From contig MCGO01000131.1 of assembly GCA_002104985.1 (NCBI GenBank), positions 45,844-109,843 of the forward strand: DNA of 64,000 nucleotides, given 5' to 3'. This DNA comes from Rhizoclosmatium globosum (lineage: Eukaryota; Chytridiomycota; Chytridiomycetes; Chytridiales; Chytriomycetaceae). The translations under genes were made by a program, and so were the position numbers. Under the pieces are notes generated by a model. The model did not search any database, was not told the origin of the DNA, and saw only the letters and a list, made by a program, of their open reading frames with translations. Below are positions 23,722 to 34,639 of this stretch, piece after piece. Each line of letters starts with the position of its first letter. The first letter of the stretch is position 1.

Positions 23722-25139
23722 TCAATACCGCACACCACTCTCTCGCATCTTCCATTGCTCCCGTATCACTCCCGCGTGACTCACAATTGTTTCTTGATTC
23801 ACATTGTCCCGAATCGAATCCATAATGCTCATGTACACAGTCTCATGGTTTGCATTCTCCTTGTCATTTCGGAATCGACTAAACCGCCACTCCCCCGGCC
23901 ACTCTGGGTCATACCGACATTCTATAATCTTGCCATACCCTGGAGGATACCGTTCCCACCTGAAAATAAGAGGGTGTCAATGCAACAACAGATTGCTAAT
24001 AAAAATATCAAAACTCAACTCTTCTGCCAACTCTTGATCCAAGTGAAACTCTCCATGCAACACATGCCCTTCCCTCCCTCCTCTCCACAAATAGATCCAA
24101 TATTTTCCATCAATGTCCGGCCCTTCCAACTTGAAATCCACTGTATTCTCTTCACTCGGCTTCCACTTCAACATTTTCTGACACGTTCCAATCGTGTACG
24201 GTGCTTCTTGTGACGTGAAAATCACTCCATCGTTCTTGTGCTTCAATTTGGGTATATCTTCAAACACCTGTCCAACATGGTATGCCAACTGCAACGGTTT
24301 CAGTTTCAACCTGTGCATCCGTATTATTTAGTTCTGCACCTCCCCCCCACAACCCATCGCACAAAACTCAACTTGAACGGTAAACTCTCGCCAAACCCGC
24401 GATCCTCACGATACCGTCGATCATACGGTTTCAACACATGTTCCGTCAACCGTCCCAACCGTTTATTAAACGGCTTCTCAATCAAACTAGTCCCCATCGA
24501 TATCATGCAATCAAACAGATAGAATTTGAGGACATGCTTTTTTTTGATACAAAGTCGTCAGTGACTTTCCCCCTCCCCCTTCAACCAACAACAAATAAAA
24601 ACTCACCCGTCCATCCTCCTCCACATCAAGCACAAGCTCTCCATCAAGAACAGTATCCCTCTGATACGCATGTATATTCTCAGGATGCGGTAACGGCATA
24701 TGAATCTGATAATAACTATTCTTCCTATCCACCTATCACACCCTCCGTCAGTCAGTCCAAGCCTCCAATACAGGAGAGAGAAAGAGAGATACTCACCAGG
24801 AACGTGTCATACTTCCCCGTGCGTGCATCCCGCGTGGCTACGAGGAGACAGCGGATGCCGTCCGCCTTCTCGGATACGAAAAAGTTTTCTTCTTGGAGGA
24901 GGGAGAGGTGGGATTTGTTGAATGAGACGGGTTGGGCGCCGGGGAAGCGCGGGTCTCTGGGTTTTTGTTTTTTTGGGTGGTTGAGTTGTTGGTTGTGTTG
25001 GTGTGGTGTTGGTTTAAGAGGTAAGCGGGGATGGAGACCTGCGGTCACTGACTTCCATGCCAAAGAGAGTTGCAACGTGGACTCGGAGGTCGCGGAGTTG
25101 GGGCTCGGTGACGGGGCGGCCTGGGATGTCCGGGAGCAT
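23722..25139 (-). CDS. CEG1: mRNA capping enzyme guanylyltransferase
   Basis: Transfers GMP to the diphosphate 5' end of nascent pre-mRNA in the nucleus. Exons 25139-25039, 24956-24797, 24732-24607, 24536-24340, 24310-24020, 23959-23722; 370 aa. Nucleotidyltransferase motifs are all visible: FPGAQPVSF, motif I EKADGIR with the GMP-accepting Lys, motif III DGELVLDV, motif IIIa FYLFDCM, motif IV KNDGVIFT, motif V MLKWKPSEENTVDFK, motif VI WRFSRFRNDK. It is a stand-alone fungal-type enzyme with no fused triphosphatase. Intron 4 (24311-24339) is only 29 nt if canonical splice sites and frame are both respected; it sits next to a seven-C run, so the sequence there deserves checking. Confidence 0.92.
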
Positions 25140-25378
25140 TTTTGGGTTATTTGGTTGTGGGTTTGGAGAGAAGTTCTGAATGAACAAATAAATATTAGAA
25201 CAAAAGAATTACTGTGGCAAACTGGATGTGATCGTATCTGGTACGCGAACATATAATACTGTACTTTCTTGCCACTTATGTGATGACACACCAGACGGAC
25301 TCTATTAAACCCTTTGATTAAACCCTTGAATCAGCAGCTTACTGCTTAAATCTCAAACTTCTGTCACTCTCAAATCGA

Positions 25379-26056
25379 ATGATATCACGTCAGCCAGGAC
25401 TCAAGAAACAAAAACAAACCATCCCTAAAGAAACAACCATAAAAGAACCAATAGAAGAAATGTGGATCCCAGTGCCCCACACATCCGATACCCTCCCAGC
25501 CTTAGCAATCACAACCTGGAGCCCACAACTTACCCCAGCCCTACTCACCCTCCTCAACGGTACATCAGGCACCGCAATCACCCACCACCTCCGAAACAAG
25601 ATCCCTCAACCATACACCCAAGAAGCAGCAGACGACTTCCTCTCCCGCGTCTCATCCCCCACCTCCCTCTTCACATCCTACGCGATCGTATCTCACAACG
25701 ACGGGACAATTGTAACCGCAATAGGAACAATCGGGTTAACCTTCAAAGACCCAACCGACATTGAAGCACATGCTGCTGAATTGGGGTACTGGTTGGCCCC
25801 GGAATACTGGGGAAAAGGGGTCATGACGAGTGTGCTATCTGCATTCATGAAAGACTTTGTCACACCGCTGTCTGCTATAAATCCGCGTTGTGCAGATGTC
25901 CCGCTTGCGAAGGTGTATGCAATAGCGAGTTTGGAGAATCTAGGGAGTTGCATGGTTTTGGAGAAGAATGGGTTTGAGAGGGAAGGTGTTTTGAGGAGGT
26001 ATGGATGGAAAGGGGGGCGGTTTTATGATGCGGCTTTGTATGCAACGTTGTTGTGA
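25379..26056 (+). CDS. GNAT-family N-acetyltransferase (RimJ/RimL-like)
   Basis: Single exon, 225 aa. The acetyl-CoA-binding core is recognisable: GYWLAPEYWGKGVMTSVLSA (motif A, with W..GKG.MT as in RimJ/RimL and spermidine-type GNATs), then IASLENLGSCMVLEKNGFER (N..S..VLEK.GF) and the closing RYGWKGGRFYDAALYA. Such enzymes acetylate an amine on a small molecule or protein N-terminus; the substrate cannot be inferred. Codons change sharply from C/A-ending in the first half to G/T-ending from about 25780. Its start is 239 bp from the divergent capping-enzyme start at 25139. Confidence 0.85.
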   Translation: MISRQPGLKKQKQTIPKETTIKEPIEEMWIPVPHTSDTLPALAITTWSPQLTPALLTLLNGTSGTAITHHLRNKIPQPYTQEAADDFLSRVSSPTSLFTSYAIVSHNDGTIVTAIGTIGLTFKDPTDIEAHAAELGYWLAPEYWGKGVMTSVLSAFMKDFVTPLSAINPRCADVPLAKVYAIASLENLGSCMVLEKNGFEREGVLRRYGWKGGRFYDAALYATLL

Positions 26057-26116
26057 TGGTTTATTTATTGGATGAACGTCAATATGTGTTGTAAATCAAA
26101 CGCGTAAATCCAAGAT

Positions 26117-27447
26117 ATGGCGCATCATTCGTCCATCAAGTCTCCTTTACTACCAACAACAACCCCGAGTACGATTGATGAGAATATCAACAACAATGAT
26201 AAGACGGTGTACAACGCCATCACGTTCTACCAGAAAATGGTTCCACGCGATCCACATGAGATTAACAGAACAGCAACACCCCTTGAACTCCTTTTTGACT
26301 TAACCCTCGTTGTTTCTATATCAATCACGTCCGAGCAGTTCACTCACATGGTCCTCCAAGGATTCAACATTGACCTAGCGATATTCATGTTCTTCACAAC
26401 CTTCAGTTCAAACTGGATGGCGTGGATGGACTTCACATGGTTCCTTACAGCCTACGACCCGGACGACGTCTTCTTCCGTATTGGAACACTCGGCCAAATT
26501 CTCGGAATCCTTACAATCGGAACCGGCGTCCCCCCCGCCTTCATGTTCAACTTTACACAAGTCCTATACGGCTTCATCCTCCTCCGCGCATTTTACGTGT
26601 CCTTCTATTTGGGCCGCGCCGCCTTCGAAGACTCCGTCAACAGAGTATACAACCTCCGCATGATATTCCTGACAATTCTCGTCCAAGCCGGATGGTACAT
26701 CACATCCGTCTACGGCCCCCCAACAATCGAATGGACAGCATCCACATTCGTCGTCCTCATGTTCTGCGAGTTCTTTTTCCCATACATTTCGGAAATCGCA
26801 ACTCCATCGCCGGGGAGACATCCAATCCATTTGGGGAGCGGTACGGCGCGTTGACGATTATTGTGATTGGAGAGAGTTTTATCAGTTTGGGTGCGGCTGT
26901 GATTGACACGACTACGGGATCGATTTCGCCGGAGGCGTGTAAGATTGCTGTTGCGTGTGTTGTGACGCTGTTTGTGATGTGGTGGACGTATTTCACGATC
27001 CCGTTTGGAGTGTTGATGCAAACGCGAAGGAATTTGATGCGCGTGTGTGGGTATGGGCACTACTTTTTGCATATTTCGATTGCGATTGCAGCGTCGGGAA
27101 CGAGTTTGATGATGCAGACGGGGTTGTATCCGGAGAAGCATTTTTTTGGGAGGGAGGTTGCTGTCCAGGTGTTTGCGTGGGCTGTGAGTGCGTATTTTGT
27201 GTTTTTGACTTTGGTGACGGGGGTTTTGCTTGGGTTTTGTCGTGTGTTTTTTATGGGGCTTGGGGTTAAGGTTGGAACTTGTGCGGTGTTTCTTGCTATT
27301 GCGCACTTTGGGACTCCGCATATGGGAACGGGGGATGCGTTGCTGATAATGTGTATTCCTATCATTTTGTTGCTCTGTGCAACAATATGGATCACGAATA
27401 GGGGTAAATTTGCAGCAAACACAGAAGCCGACGCGGAATCGCCTTAG
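26117..27447 (+). CDS. LtrA-like multi-pass membrane protein (apparent frameshift)
   Basis: Polytopic membrane protein of the low-temperature-requirement A (LtrA) family, function poorly known. The N-terminal part has the family pattern LELLFDLTLVVSIS after a hydrophilic leader of about 45 residues, and the second half contains the conserved ERYGALTIIVIGES. About nine to ten hydrophobic segments in total. The two halves are in different frames: frame 1 ends in ...ATPSPG and a stop at 26852-26854, and the continuation reads from GETSNPFGERYG. One extra G in the GGGG run at 26812-26815 restores a single 443-residue protein. Codon choice flips from C-rich to G-rich at nearly the same point. Confidence 0.8.
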
Positions 27448-27489
27448 AAAACTATTTTATGCTTAACTGTAATAGAAATTAGAAAATTA

Positions 27490-28068
27490 ATGACTTCTGA
27501 ATCAGAATCCGAAGCAATGCCTCGGGACAACAAGTACACAATCCGTGCCAACAACTGGATACTCACGCTGTCCAACTTTGCAGCACTGAATCCAATAGTC
27601 TACGGCTTCAGGCAAGCCAGAAAAGACAGCTGGTTCGCATCCATCTCGTGTGCACTACTCGTCTCCATGGCTGCATCAAGTGCGTACCACCTCAGCGAGC
27701 GCACGTATCGTGGCCATTTGCACATGGGAGGGCCTCGGGTTCTGGGCAAGATTGTTCTGGTTCGAATAAAGAATGTTCGAAACGAGGACGAATTAGACGA
27801 GGCGCAGCTGCTTTTGTTTGATCGGATTTTGTCTGTTGTTGTGCTTGGTTTGGTATTTGCGGGTTGTGGATTTGGGTCTGTTTGGGCGGTGCTTTCGAAG
27901 GTGGAGACTTGTTGGGTGCTGCCTGTTGCCTTGCTAAGTGCTTTGGTTGGGGAGCTTAAATCCGTGAAAGATGTTAAAGTGGCGAGGATTAGTGGCTATG
28001 CGTGGCTGCATTCGCTGTGGCATGTGCTGGTGTATCAGCTACCCTTTCTATGTATGATGAACTCATAA
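27490..28068 (+). CDS. Small CREST-like integral membrane protein (possible hydrolase)
   Basis: Single exon, 192 aa, with about five to six hydrophobic segments. It shows the sparse signature of the CREST superfamily (alkaline ceramidases, PAQR receptors, TMEM8, Per1): Ser-x3-His in an early helix (SSAYHL), an Asp at the start of a later helix (LLFDRILS), and His-x3-His in the last helix (LHSLWHVL). In that superfamily these residues bind zinc for lipid hydrolysis. The assignment rests on motif placement only; the protein is shorter than most relatives. Its stop lies 8 bp from the stop of the convergent RPP29 gene. Confidence 0.6.
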   Translation: MTSESESEAMPRDNKYTIRANNWILTLSNFAALNPIVYGFRQARKDSWFASISCALLVSMAASSAYHLSERTYRGHLHMGGPRVLGKIVLVRIKNVRNEDELDEAQLLLFDRILSVVVLGLVFAGCGFGSVWAVLSKVETCWVLPVALLSALVGELKSVKDVKVARISGYAWLHSLWHVLVYQLPFLCMMNS

Positions 28069-28076
28069 ACCTTTAT

Positions 28077-29022
28077 TTATGATATCTCAATCGTGTTTTT
28101 CCATCGTAGCTTCTTGGTTACTCGGTCAGATGCACTACCCTTTAGGTGACTGCCGTAGAGTGTAAACAGTTGATTGTCATAGGTGAATGCAAAGTTGCTC
28201 TTGTTTTTTGGAATACCTACACGTACGAGTTAGTTACAATTATCAGTCGATCACATATTTAAAAGGCGTACCCTTGACTACATTGTCGCGTGTAATGATG
28301 TAAAACATTCCATCTGTTTCCTTGATCATGATTCCTGAGATTCCAACGTGGTGTTTACACTTTGAATGTGTCACTGCAGCAGAGAATAAGCATTCTGTGG
28401 CAAAATACGAAAAGAGAGGCACTAACCAGTGAATACGGCGCCATGGTAGTCGGCACGCAAAATCTTGATTAAGCTCTGTTCTGAACTATACACGACATTC
28501 CAGTCTTCAGCAAATAGCTCCTTCATATACTGTGTCCACATTTTGTACAGCGGAATGAACATATTGTAACTAAACAGGCATGAATAGGTTAAAACTAGGG
28601 ATAAATGCGATGGAGATAACCCACGAAAGCCCCGCATCTTTCAACGAATCCGCTCCAACATCGCCAATTAATTTCTTTTCCTTTCGCGTCAAAGCCTTCT
28701 TTCTGCGTCGTTTTCCAAAAGTACCGTCCTTTTTTTGGCGGCGAAGTTCTTTGATTCGTTCTTGGTCGGCAACGTCTCGTGCGCGGTTGTCGAGAAAAGC
28801 GGATTTTCCCTTGAGTCTTTCGTCAATGTTTGCACTTGTTTTGAGGAGGGTTGAGGCAGATTGCGATGTTGTTTTTGTTGAAGTTGATGAAGGGGACTGG
28901 AGGAGGGAGCGCACGGAGAAGGTACTGTTGCTATTGCTGTTACTAGTAGTATTACTAGTAGTAGTGCTGCCGTGGTGGAGCTGGGCATACAGCGCCTTCT
29001 CAGGTATCGATGTATCCGCCAT
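28077..29022 (-). CDS. POP4: RNase P/MRP protein subunit p29 (Pop4/Rpp29)
   Basis: Core protein of RNase P and RNase MRP, which process tRNA 5' ends and pre-rRNA in the nucleus. Exons 29022-28625, 28569-28427, 28373-28272, 28216-28077; 260 aa. After a Ser/Thr/Asn-rich leader (polymorphic-looking ACTAGTAAT units at 28935-28970) comes a basic stretch GKRRRKKALTRKEKK, then the p29 core: YNMFIPLYKMWTQYM, LIKILRADYHGAVFTV, CKHHVGISGIMIKETDGMFY, and FTLYGSHLKG, matching Pop4 in order. Gene ends tail to tail with the CREST-like gene. Confidence 0.9.
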
Positions 29023-29075
29023 CTCTTCTTTTCGTTTGTTGGTTTTGAATCCAAGAAAAAAGAAACAGAGAAAAC

Positions 29076-31635
29076 ATGTACTCTCGTGCAGCGAGAAAGT
29101 TCTTGACTCCAGACCCAGATCACGCTAACCCTAATCTGGGCCCAGGCTGTTACACTGCAGATGAAGCTACTCTTATTGCTGGGAAGACTTTGGGCGAGAA
29201 TGGGTGTGATTCCCTTCCTTGAAAATCCCCCTTCAGTGTTCTTACCTGACACCCAAAAAATATTAGATATGCTCCTTTCGCGAGTTTAGCCCCACGTGTT
29301 TCTTACTTTGATGAAACGGTTATCCACGGCCCATCGCCTGGCGCCTATGACCCACCGTTGCAACCCTTTCTCGTGCACAACCCAGACAAAGCTTCTCTCT
29401 TTGGTAAATCTCGCGCAATCCGATTCAAAAATATTGTATCGTTTACACCAAGTCCCAACACGTACACGCTTCCTTCTTCTCTCAAGAAAAAGAAGGGTGC
29501 ATTACTTGGAGGTGATGATTCCCACTACAAGAAACCAATGGACCACGGGAAATTGGGAGACACTATCACGTACCAAGCTATCAGCAACGGAACAGCAGCC
29601 GCCGCCGCCGATAATGGCGCTTCAGCTCCAGGCGACGCCACAGAATCCACAAACTTCCTATCCCAAGAATCCTCACCCCTCGAAGGAACAACAAAACTCG
29701 ACACCCTCCACTCCTCCCCGACCCCTAAAAAAGCCACAAAAATCATCATCCCCAAGAAACAACCCTCACCCTCCGCCAAAAAACCCGCAATCGTCTGGCG
29801 CAGAAAATACGTTCCCCCAAGTATCCCCGTCGGCCACTCCGCCTTCGGTTACCAAGAAACCCCCACAGGCGAACTCATCCCCCGCTCCCCGCCCAAAAAG
29901 TCCTTAGACCCTGGCCCCGCATACAACTTCATCACGTCCTTTGTCGAGAAGAATAAACACGAAGGAAACGGGTACCGCTTCGCGAGGGAAGGAAAGGGCC
30001 TGAAGTTTAAGATTACGGAGTCGCCGGGGCCGGGGGTGTATGATGTTTCTGGGGCGGAGAGGTTGATGCGGGTGAGAGAGTTTGGGAGTGGGCCTGCTGT
30101 TATGACGCTTGCGCCTTGTGTGCGGTTGACGGATGAGATTGTGACGGATGCGTTGAAAAAGGTAATGGTTCTGCGGGGGGAAATGATAACTGAATTTTGG
30201 ACTTTTTCTTCACTTCCCGCTATTCTAGGCTGTACCAGGTACGAATCTGAATAAGTAGCGTTCCTACTGGCTAATTTATTACCTTAGGTCCTGGTGCATA
30301 TGAGTTCAAGGCAACACTCAAGAATCCACGTTTAGTCGGTGCAAATGTACCTGCATTCGGAAGTTCGTCCAACCACATGGCGCCATCAAATTACATTCCT
30401 ACAGATTTAATGAAAACCCCAGCTCCAGGCGCATATTATCCCGAATTCGCGACCATCAATAAACCACCTGCGTTCAGGCCTCAGCCATTCGGATCGACGA
30501 CGAATCGATTTGATAACACGGCGGAGGAACGGAGCAGACAGCTTCCTGCGCCTGGGTCATATGAGCTTGCAGCGTTTGAAACTATGAGTTTGAATGAACG
30601 TAGGGTGAGGTTGATGACTCCAGGGGGAACCAGGCCAAAGGCGTTTGGTTCTGTGAGTGAGCGGTTTGTGAAGCCGAAACCAGTTAAGAGTATTTCGAGC
30701 CCTTATTTGTATTCTAAAACTCATTTGTCATGTCTGTCAATGCTGTGAATAGCCTCGAGTTCCAGGTATGACACCTTTTCTGAAACATCAATACCCATTC
30801 TCAACATCATCACCAAAAACAGGACCAGGCCAATACGATATTGCAAACATCCCACCCCCTCCACCAACTCACACATCCAACGGAAAACGAAACGGAAACA
30901 TCCACACAGGTCTCCCCTCTCGCAAACACACACCCGCATCACCAATCAAACAAAAGCGCCGAAAACCACAAGTTATTGTCCAACCACTCGGTGGAGGCGG
31001 AAGTGCATACCCTGACGCCAAAAACGTCCGCATCCCCGTCTTTGGAACACAAACGGCCCGGTTCCATAAATTCGACGATGCAGAAGGTACCCCCAACTTT
31101 CATCTACTTCCAATATGAATTAATTACGGTTATGTCCATGTAGATCTTCCACCTCCAGGTGCATATGAAATCGCACAGGCGTTTGAAACGCTGAAGACGA
31201 AGGGACGGATTGAGAAGCATAGTATGCTTGGAAGTCATATGACGAGGGAATTGTTCCCGCGTAAGTATTTTTGTGTTTTTGTTGTGGTTTGGTTAATGTG
31301 GTTGTTCAGCACCGCAAAACGTACCGGGACCTGGTGAATGTATGTATCACCCTTTTGTGTTAGATGAATAAGAGCATTAATGGAATGTTTTAGACGAGGC
31401 GTTTCCGAAAGCACACAGACGGGCTGTTCAAGCTCAACACGGGGCCTTCCTCAGTTCGGTAAGTCCAAGCAAGCTATGAAAATGTTGCTTTTTTCTAAAG
31501 CAAGCTTAGAAACTGCGGTTTGATGAGAAGCCTGAGCCTGTTCCTGGGCCTGACACATATTTGACCCATGATTACAACAACGGACTGATCAAAAAGAGTT
31601 TCAATATTACCATGAGAGATTGGAGTGACGAGTGA
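29076..31635 (+). CDS. Sperm-tail PG-rich repeat (STPGR) axonemal protein
   Basis: Exons 29076-29203, 29267-30161, 30229-30238, 30288-30682, 30753-31086, 31144-31260, 31310-31339, 31394-31458, 31510-31635; 699 aa. About a dozen Pro-Gly-rich repeats of the form PGPG.Y: NLGPGCY, PSPGAYD, ESPGPGVYD, VPGPGAYEF, PAPGAYY, PAPGSYEL, KTGPGQYD, PPPGAYEI, VPGPGEYE, VPGPDTYL and others. Such repeats occur in ciliary proteins (STPG1/2, ODF3/CIMAP, Chlamydomonas microtubule-inner or associated proteins), so a role on flagellar microtubules is likely. The third exon is only 10 nt (30229-30238) and is needed to keep frame. Starts 53 bp from the divergent p29 gene and sits beside the p28 gene. Confidence 0.88.
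30229..30238 (+). other. 10-nt micro-exon in the STPGR gene
   Basis: Between 30162 and 30287 the frame is bridged only if GCTGTACCAG is kept as an exon flanked by ...TATTCTAG and GTACGAAT. It supplies Ala-Val-Pro and the first base of Gly, producing the repeat AVPGPGAYE. The two flanking introns are 67 and 49 nt. Confidence 0.8.
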
Positions 31636-31879
31636 TTCTCTTCTTTCTTTATTAATTACTTATTTCATTTATTTGCGTGTTAGTTTATTGTTTGATGGAG
31701 AGATTGACAATTTTTATTGTACTCCAACGTCACTTCATCCTTCACACTGAAATCATCGTTGCCCGTCCAGAAACTGCAACTTACTTATAGAGTCTCTAGA
31801 ATAACGCGTCAATCGAAATAGCTTTAGCCTCAGAACCAAAGACCCAGACCCCTCCCTAAATCAAACTCAAACTCAACAC

Positions 31880-32914
31880 ATGATCACACCATCTCAATCC
31901 CTCGTTCGATACGACAACCCCGTCCTCGTTTCTCGAACAGATGGAAACTTGAAAACAAAAGAAGTCGTTGGAGGTGGCGCTGCGGACAAATCCGGAAAAC
32001 CACCCCTCCCAAATGCAGGTGGACCCAAGAAACTTCCCCCCGTCGACGATAAATCACGCGCAAAAACCCCAACACAAACAGACGACATCCTGAACTCCAT
32101 CTTGCCTCCTCGGTATATATTTCCCGCCCTCTAAACGTCAAAAACACTCCAGAAATATTGATGTTGATGTTTTTTTTAAAATTTAGGGAGTGGGAAGAAA
32201 GTGGACAACTGTGGGTCCAGAAAGTATCCAGCACCCCTGCAACCCGTCTTGACGTCATCAACCTCCAAGAACAGTTGGATCACACCCTCCAAAAGCGACA
32301 GGCGAGAGAAACTGGAATCGATCCTGTTCGTCGTGAATTATACGTGCAAACTTTTGGTAATACAAGCTTCTATTCCAATTTGAAATCTTTTTTAACTTAT
32401 GGGGGTGGGGTCATTTCACAGATGAGTTGATTCGACAAGTTACAATCTCATGCCAGGAACGTGGGTTGCTCCTCCTTCGTGTGCGTGACGAAATCAGAAT
32501 GTCGATCGCGGCGTACCAGACGCTGTATGAAAGTTCTGTTGCGTTTGGAATGAGGAAGGCGTTGCAGGCTGAGCAAGGGAAATCAGATATGGATAACAGG
32601 GTATGTAAATGAGTATCATTTTGGAAAATATGTTAATTATGATAATGTGCGAAATAGATCAAGGAGCTCGAGGAGGAGAAACGTCAATTGGAGCAGAGTG
32701 TTCTTGAACTGAAAGCTAAATGTGAGGCGATTGAGAAACGTGAGAGTGAGAGGCGAGCCATGGAAGAGAGAAAGCACGCGGAAGAAATTGCATTCTTGAA
32801 AAAGACAAATGTCCAGCTCAAGGTTTGTTGTCGTTGTGTTTCATTTTCGTTCGCTCATTTTCTCACTTCTCTCAGACTCAACTCGAAGGTATTCTCAGTC
32901 CCCAAAAGAAATGA
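31880..32914 (+). CDS. DNALI1: Axonemal dynein light intermediate/light chain p28
   Basis: p28 binds a subset of single-headed inner-arm dynein heavy chains in the flagellum. Exons 31880-32112, 32187-32356, 32422-32600, 32658-32822, 32876-32914; 261 aa, the normal family length. The sequence is very close to the animal and algal proteins: SLVRYDNPVLVS, ILPPREWEESGQLWVQKVSS, LQEQLD...RQARETGI, RRELYVQTFDELIRQVTI, RVRDEIRMSIAAYQTLYESS, FGMRKALQAEQGKSDM, then a Glu/Lys/Arg-rich coiled coil ending AQLEGI-like QLEGILSPQKK. It lies 245 bp after the PG-repeat protein and about 21 kb from the dynein heavy chain, giving three axonemal genes in one window. Confidence 0.97.
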
Positions 32915-33021
32915 GAGTATTATCAAAGGGGGTTAATATTTTGGTGGAACTGCATCCGTTCGTTTTTTGGATTTATTTTACAGTCTTTACTTCATACAAT
33001 TTCGTAAAAATAAATATTCGT

Positions 33022-33696
33022 TTAGGATTGATACTGATTTGGAGGAGGAACATACGGCTGAAGAGGAGCCGGAGGAGCAGTTGGAGGAGCATATTGCGGA
33101 TATGTTGTATACTGTGGTGGTGGCGGTGGAGGAGGTTGTTGCCCAAACTGTTGAGAATACGGATACGCCGCAACCATCCCATTCTGCTGCAAAAACACTG
33201 GAGATGGAGCACGATATGGCTGCTGAAACTGTGGCTGATCGTATGGCGACGGCGGACGAAACGACTGTTGAACCATCGGTGTACCCCCACACGGACTCGC
33301 GTTCTGCCCACCAATCACAACCACAGTCGTCACCTGGTTCTGGTTCCGTGGTTGAACGCGTCCGTTTAGTACAAGCCGCGCATTCCGGAATAGAACAAGT
33401 CCAATTAGGATGAAGGCAGTTCCGATTGGAACGAGGACCCAGCTTCCGAGGCCGATTGCGGATGTGAAGTAGAGTTGGAGGTATAGTGCGATGGCGAGGG
33501 CGATGAGTGCTATGCCCCAGAGAATGTATCCGATTCCTATGCCGCGGCCGTATGAGGTTCGGAAGATTACGTTGGATTCGTCGATGCAGCTGAACCCTAG
33601 AGATCCGACTATGGGAGTGAAACAGATGCTTGTTATTGCGCCGACGGCGGTTATCACGTGGTCAAAGTTGGGTGGGGAAGTTGATTGGTTTTGCAT
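33022..33696 (-). CDS. Tandem membrane-protein family, copy 1 (three helices, Pro/Gln/Tyr-rich tail)
   Basis: Single exon; start at 33696 (MQNQSTSPP) chosen because it aligns with the start of copy 2, although the frame is open to an ATG at 33735. Three hydrophobic segments near the N-terminus share with the other copies the pattern FTP(I/V)...CIDESN.I.RTSY.RG.G.GY..WG. The C-terminal half is low-complexity and rich in Pro, Gln and Tyr, with YRAPSP and a run of seven Pro. Function unknown; this architecture recalls small membrane adaptors whose cytosolic tails bind SH3 or WW domains, but that is inference. Convergent with p28, with 107 bp between stops. Confidence 0.75.
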   Translation of the reverse strand: MQNQSTSPPNFDHVITAVGAITSICFTPIVGSLGFSCIDESNVIFRTSYGRGIGIGYILWGIALIALAIALYLQLYFTSAIGLGSWVLVPIGTAFILIGLVLFRNARLVLNGRVQPRNQNQVTTVVVIGGQNASPCGGTPMVQQSFRPPSPYDQPQFQQPYRAPSPVFLQQNGMVAAYPYSQQFGQQPPPPPPPQYTTYPQYAPPTAPPAPLQPYVPPPNQYQS

Positions 33697-33792
33697 TTTT
33701 TGCAATGTGACAATTCTTTTTCTGCTCTGTACCATTTGTTTATTATTCGAGTTGTTTATAAAATGTCTATCAAGTGCGTCCTTTGTTCTTAT

Positions 33793-34467
33793 CTATGGAT
33801 TGGTGGGACTTGAAGTCGAATAACGAACGGGAGATGGTGAATAGTGTACAGGAGACGGAGGCGGCAAAGGTGTCGGATATTGTGGTTGTGCTCCATACGT
33901 TGGATACGCGGTATATGCTGCCGCTTGTGGCTGGGAATAGTAAGGAGCAGCCCCTGAATCTTGTTGGATGTAAACAGGTGAAGGAGCTCTATAAGGCTGA
34001 TATTGAGGCTGCCCATATTGCGCTGTTGTACTGTACACTGGGTACTGAGGTGGGTTATATTGCATTGCTGTTTCAGGTCCATACCCCGGACCAGGCTGAT
34101 ACACAGGAAACACAATCGCAGTCGGATGAACGCGTTCCTCCAAATCTCTCCTCGAATTACGAAGCTGACTCCATCCAATGAAAAGACAGATTATCCCAAG
34201 AGGCGCCAAGAACCAACATTCTAGACCAAAGTCGGGCAATATATCGAGCCGGACATACAGTATGACAAGAAACGCGAGCAGGCCTGTACCCCAAATAATG
34301 TAACCAAATCCTATTCCTCGAGTGTAGGAGGTACGTATTATGAAGTTTGACTCATCGATACAGCAGTATCCAATACAAGCCAGGACTGGAGTGCAACAGA
34401 TACTAGCAAAAATAGCTAGCGCTGTTACACCATGGTTAAAGCCAGGTGAGTTGGTTTGATCTTGCAT
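33793..34467 (-). CDS. Tandem membrane-protein family, copy 2
   Basis: Single exon, 224 aa, paralogous to copies 1 and 3. Shares MQ.Q, TPVLACIGYCCIDESNFI, RTSYTRGIGFGYIIWG, a third helix (FLAPLGIICLFIGW) and a Pro/Gln/Tyr-rich tail including YRAPSPVYIQQ. The tail contains near-repeats of QY..P and SP(V)(H/R)Y. No recognised domain. The strong match to copy 1 in both the membrane part and the YRAPSPV motif of the tail shows recent tandem duplication. Confidence 0.75.
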   Translation of the reverse strand: MQDQTNSPGFNHGVTALAIFASICCTPVLACIGYCCIDESNFIIRTSYTRGIGFGYIIWGTGLLAFLVILYVRLDILPDFGLECWFLAPLGIICLFIGWSQLRNSRRDLEERVHPTAIVFPVYQPGPGYGPETAMQYNPPQYPVYSTTAQYGQPQYQPYRAPSPVYIQQDSGAAPYYSQPQAAAYTAYPTYGAQPQYPTPLPPPSPVHYSPSPVRYSTSSPTNP

Positions 34468-34639
34468 TTGAAAACGGAACGGTTGGAATGATTGCTGTGT
34501 AAATCACCGGCAAATCAAATCAAAAAGTATATTCATGCTTTTTGAATTCGAGACTAGTATTTGATGGAGACTTGGTGTATGCATATGAAAATGTGTGGAT
34601 GCGTTTATTACTTTTTCCGCGATTCCTCTGGTCTTGAAC

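Noticed and set aside
26710..27321. 203-residue minus-strand frame
   Set aside because: Arg/His/Asn-rich antisense shadow of the LtrA-like gene's hydrophobic segments.
29127..29137. Telomere-like CTAACCCTAAT
   Set aside because: Lies in the coding frame of the PG-repeat protein (HANPNLG), so likely coincidental; the same holds for the copy at about 58612 in the kinase.
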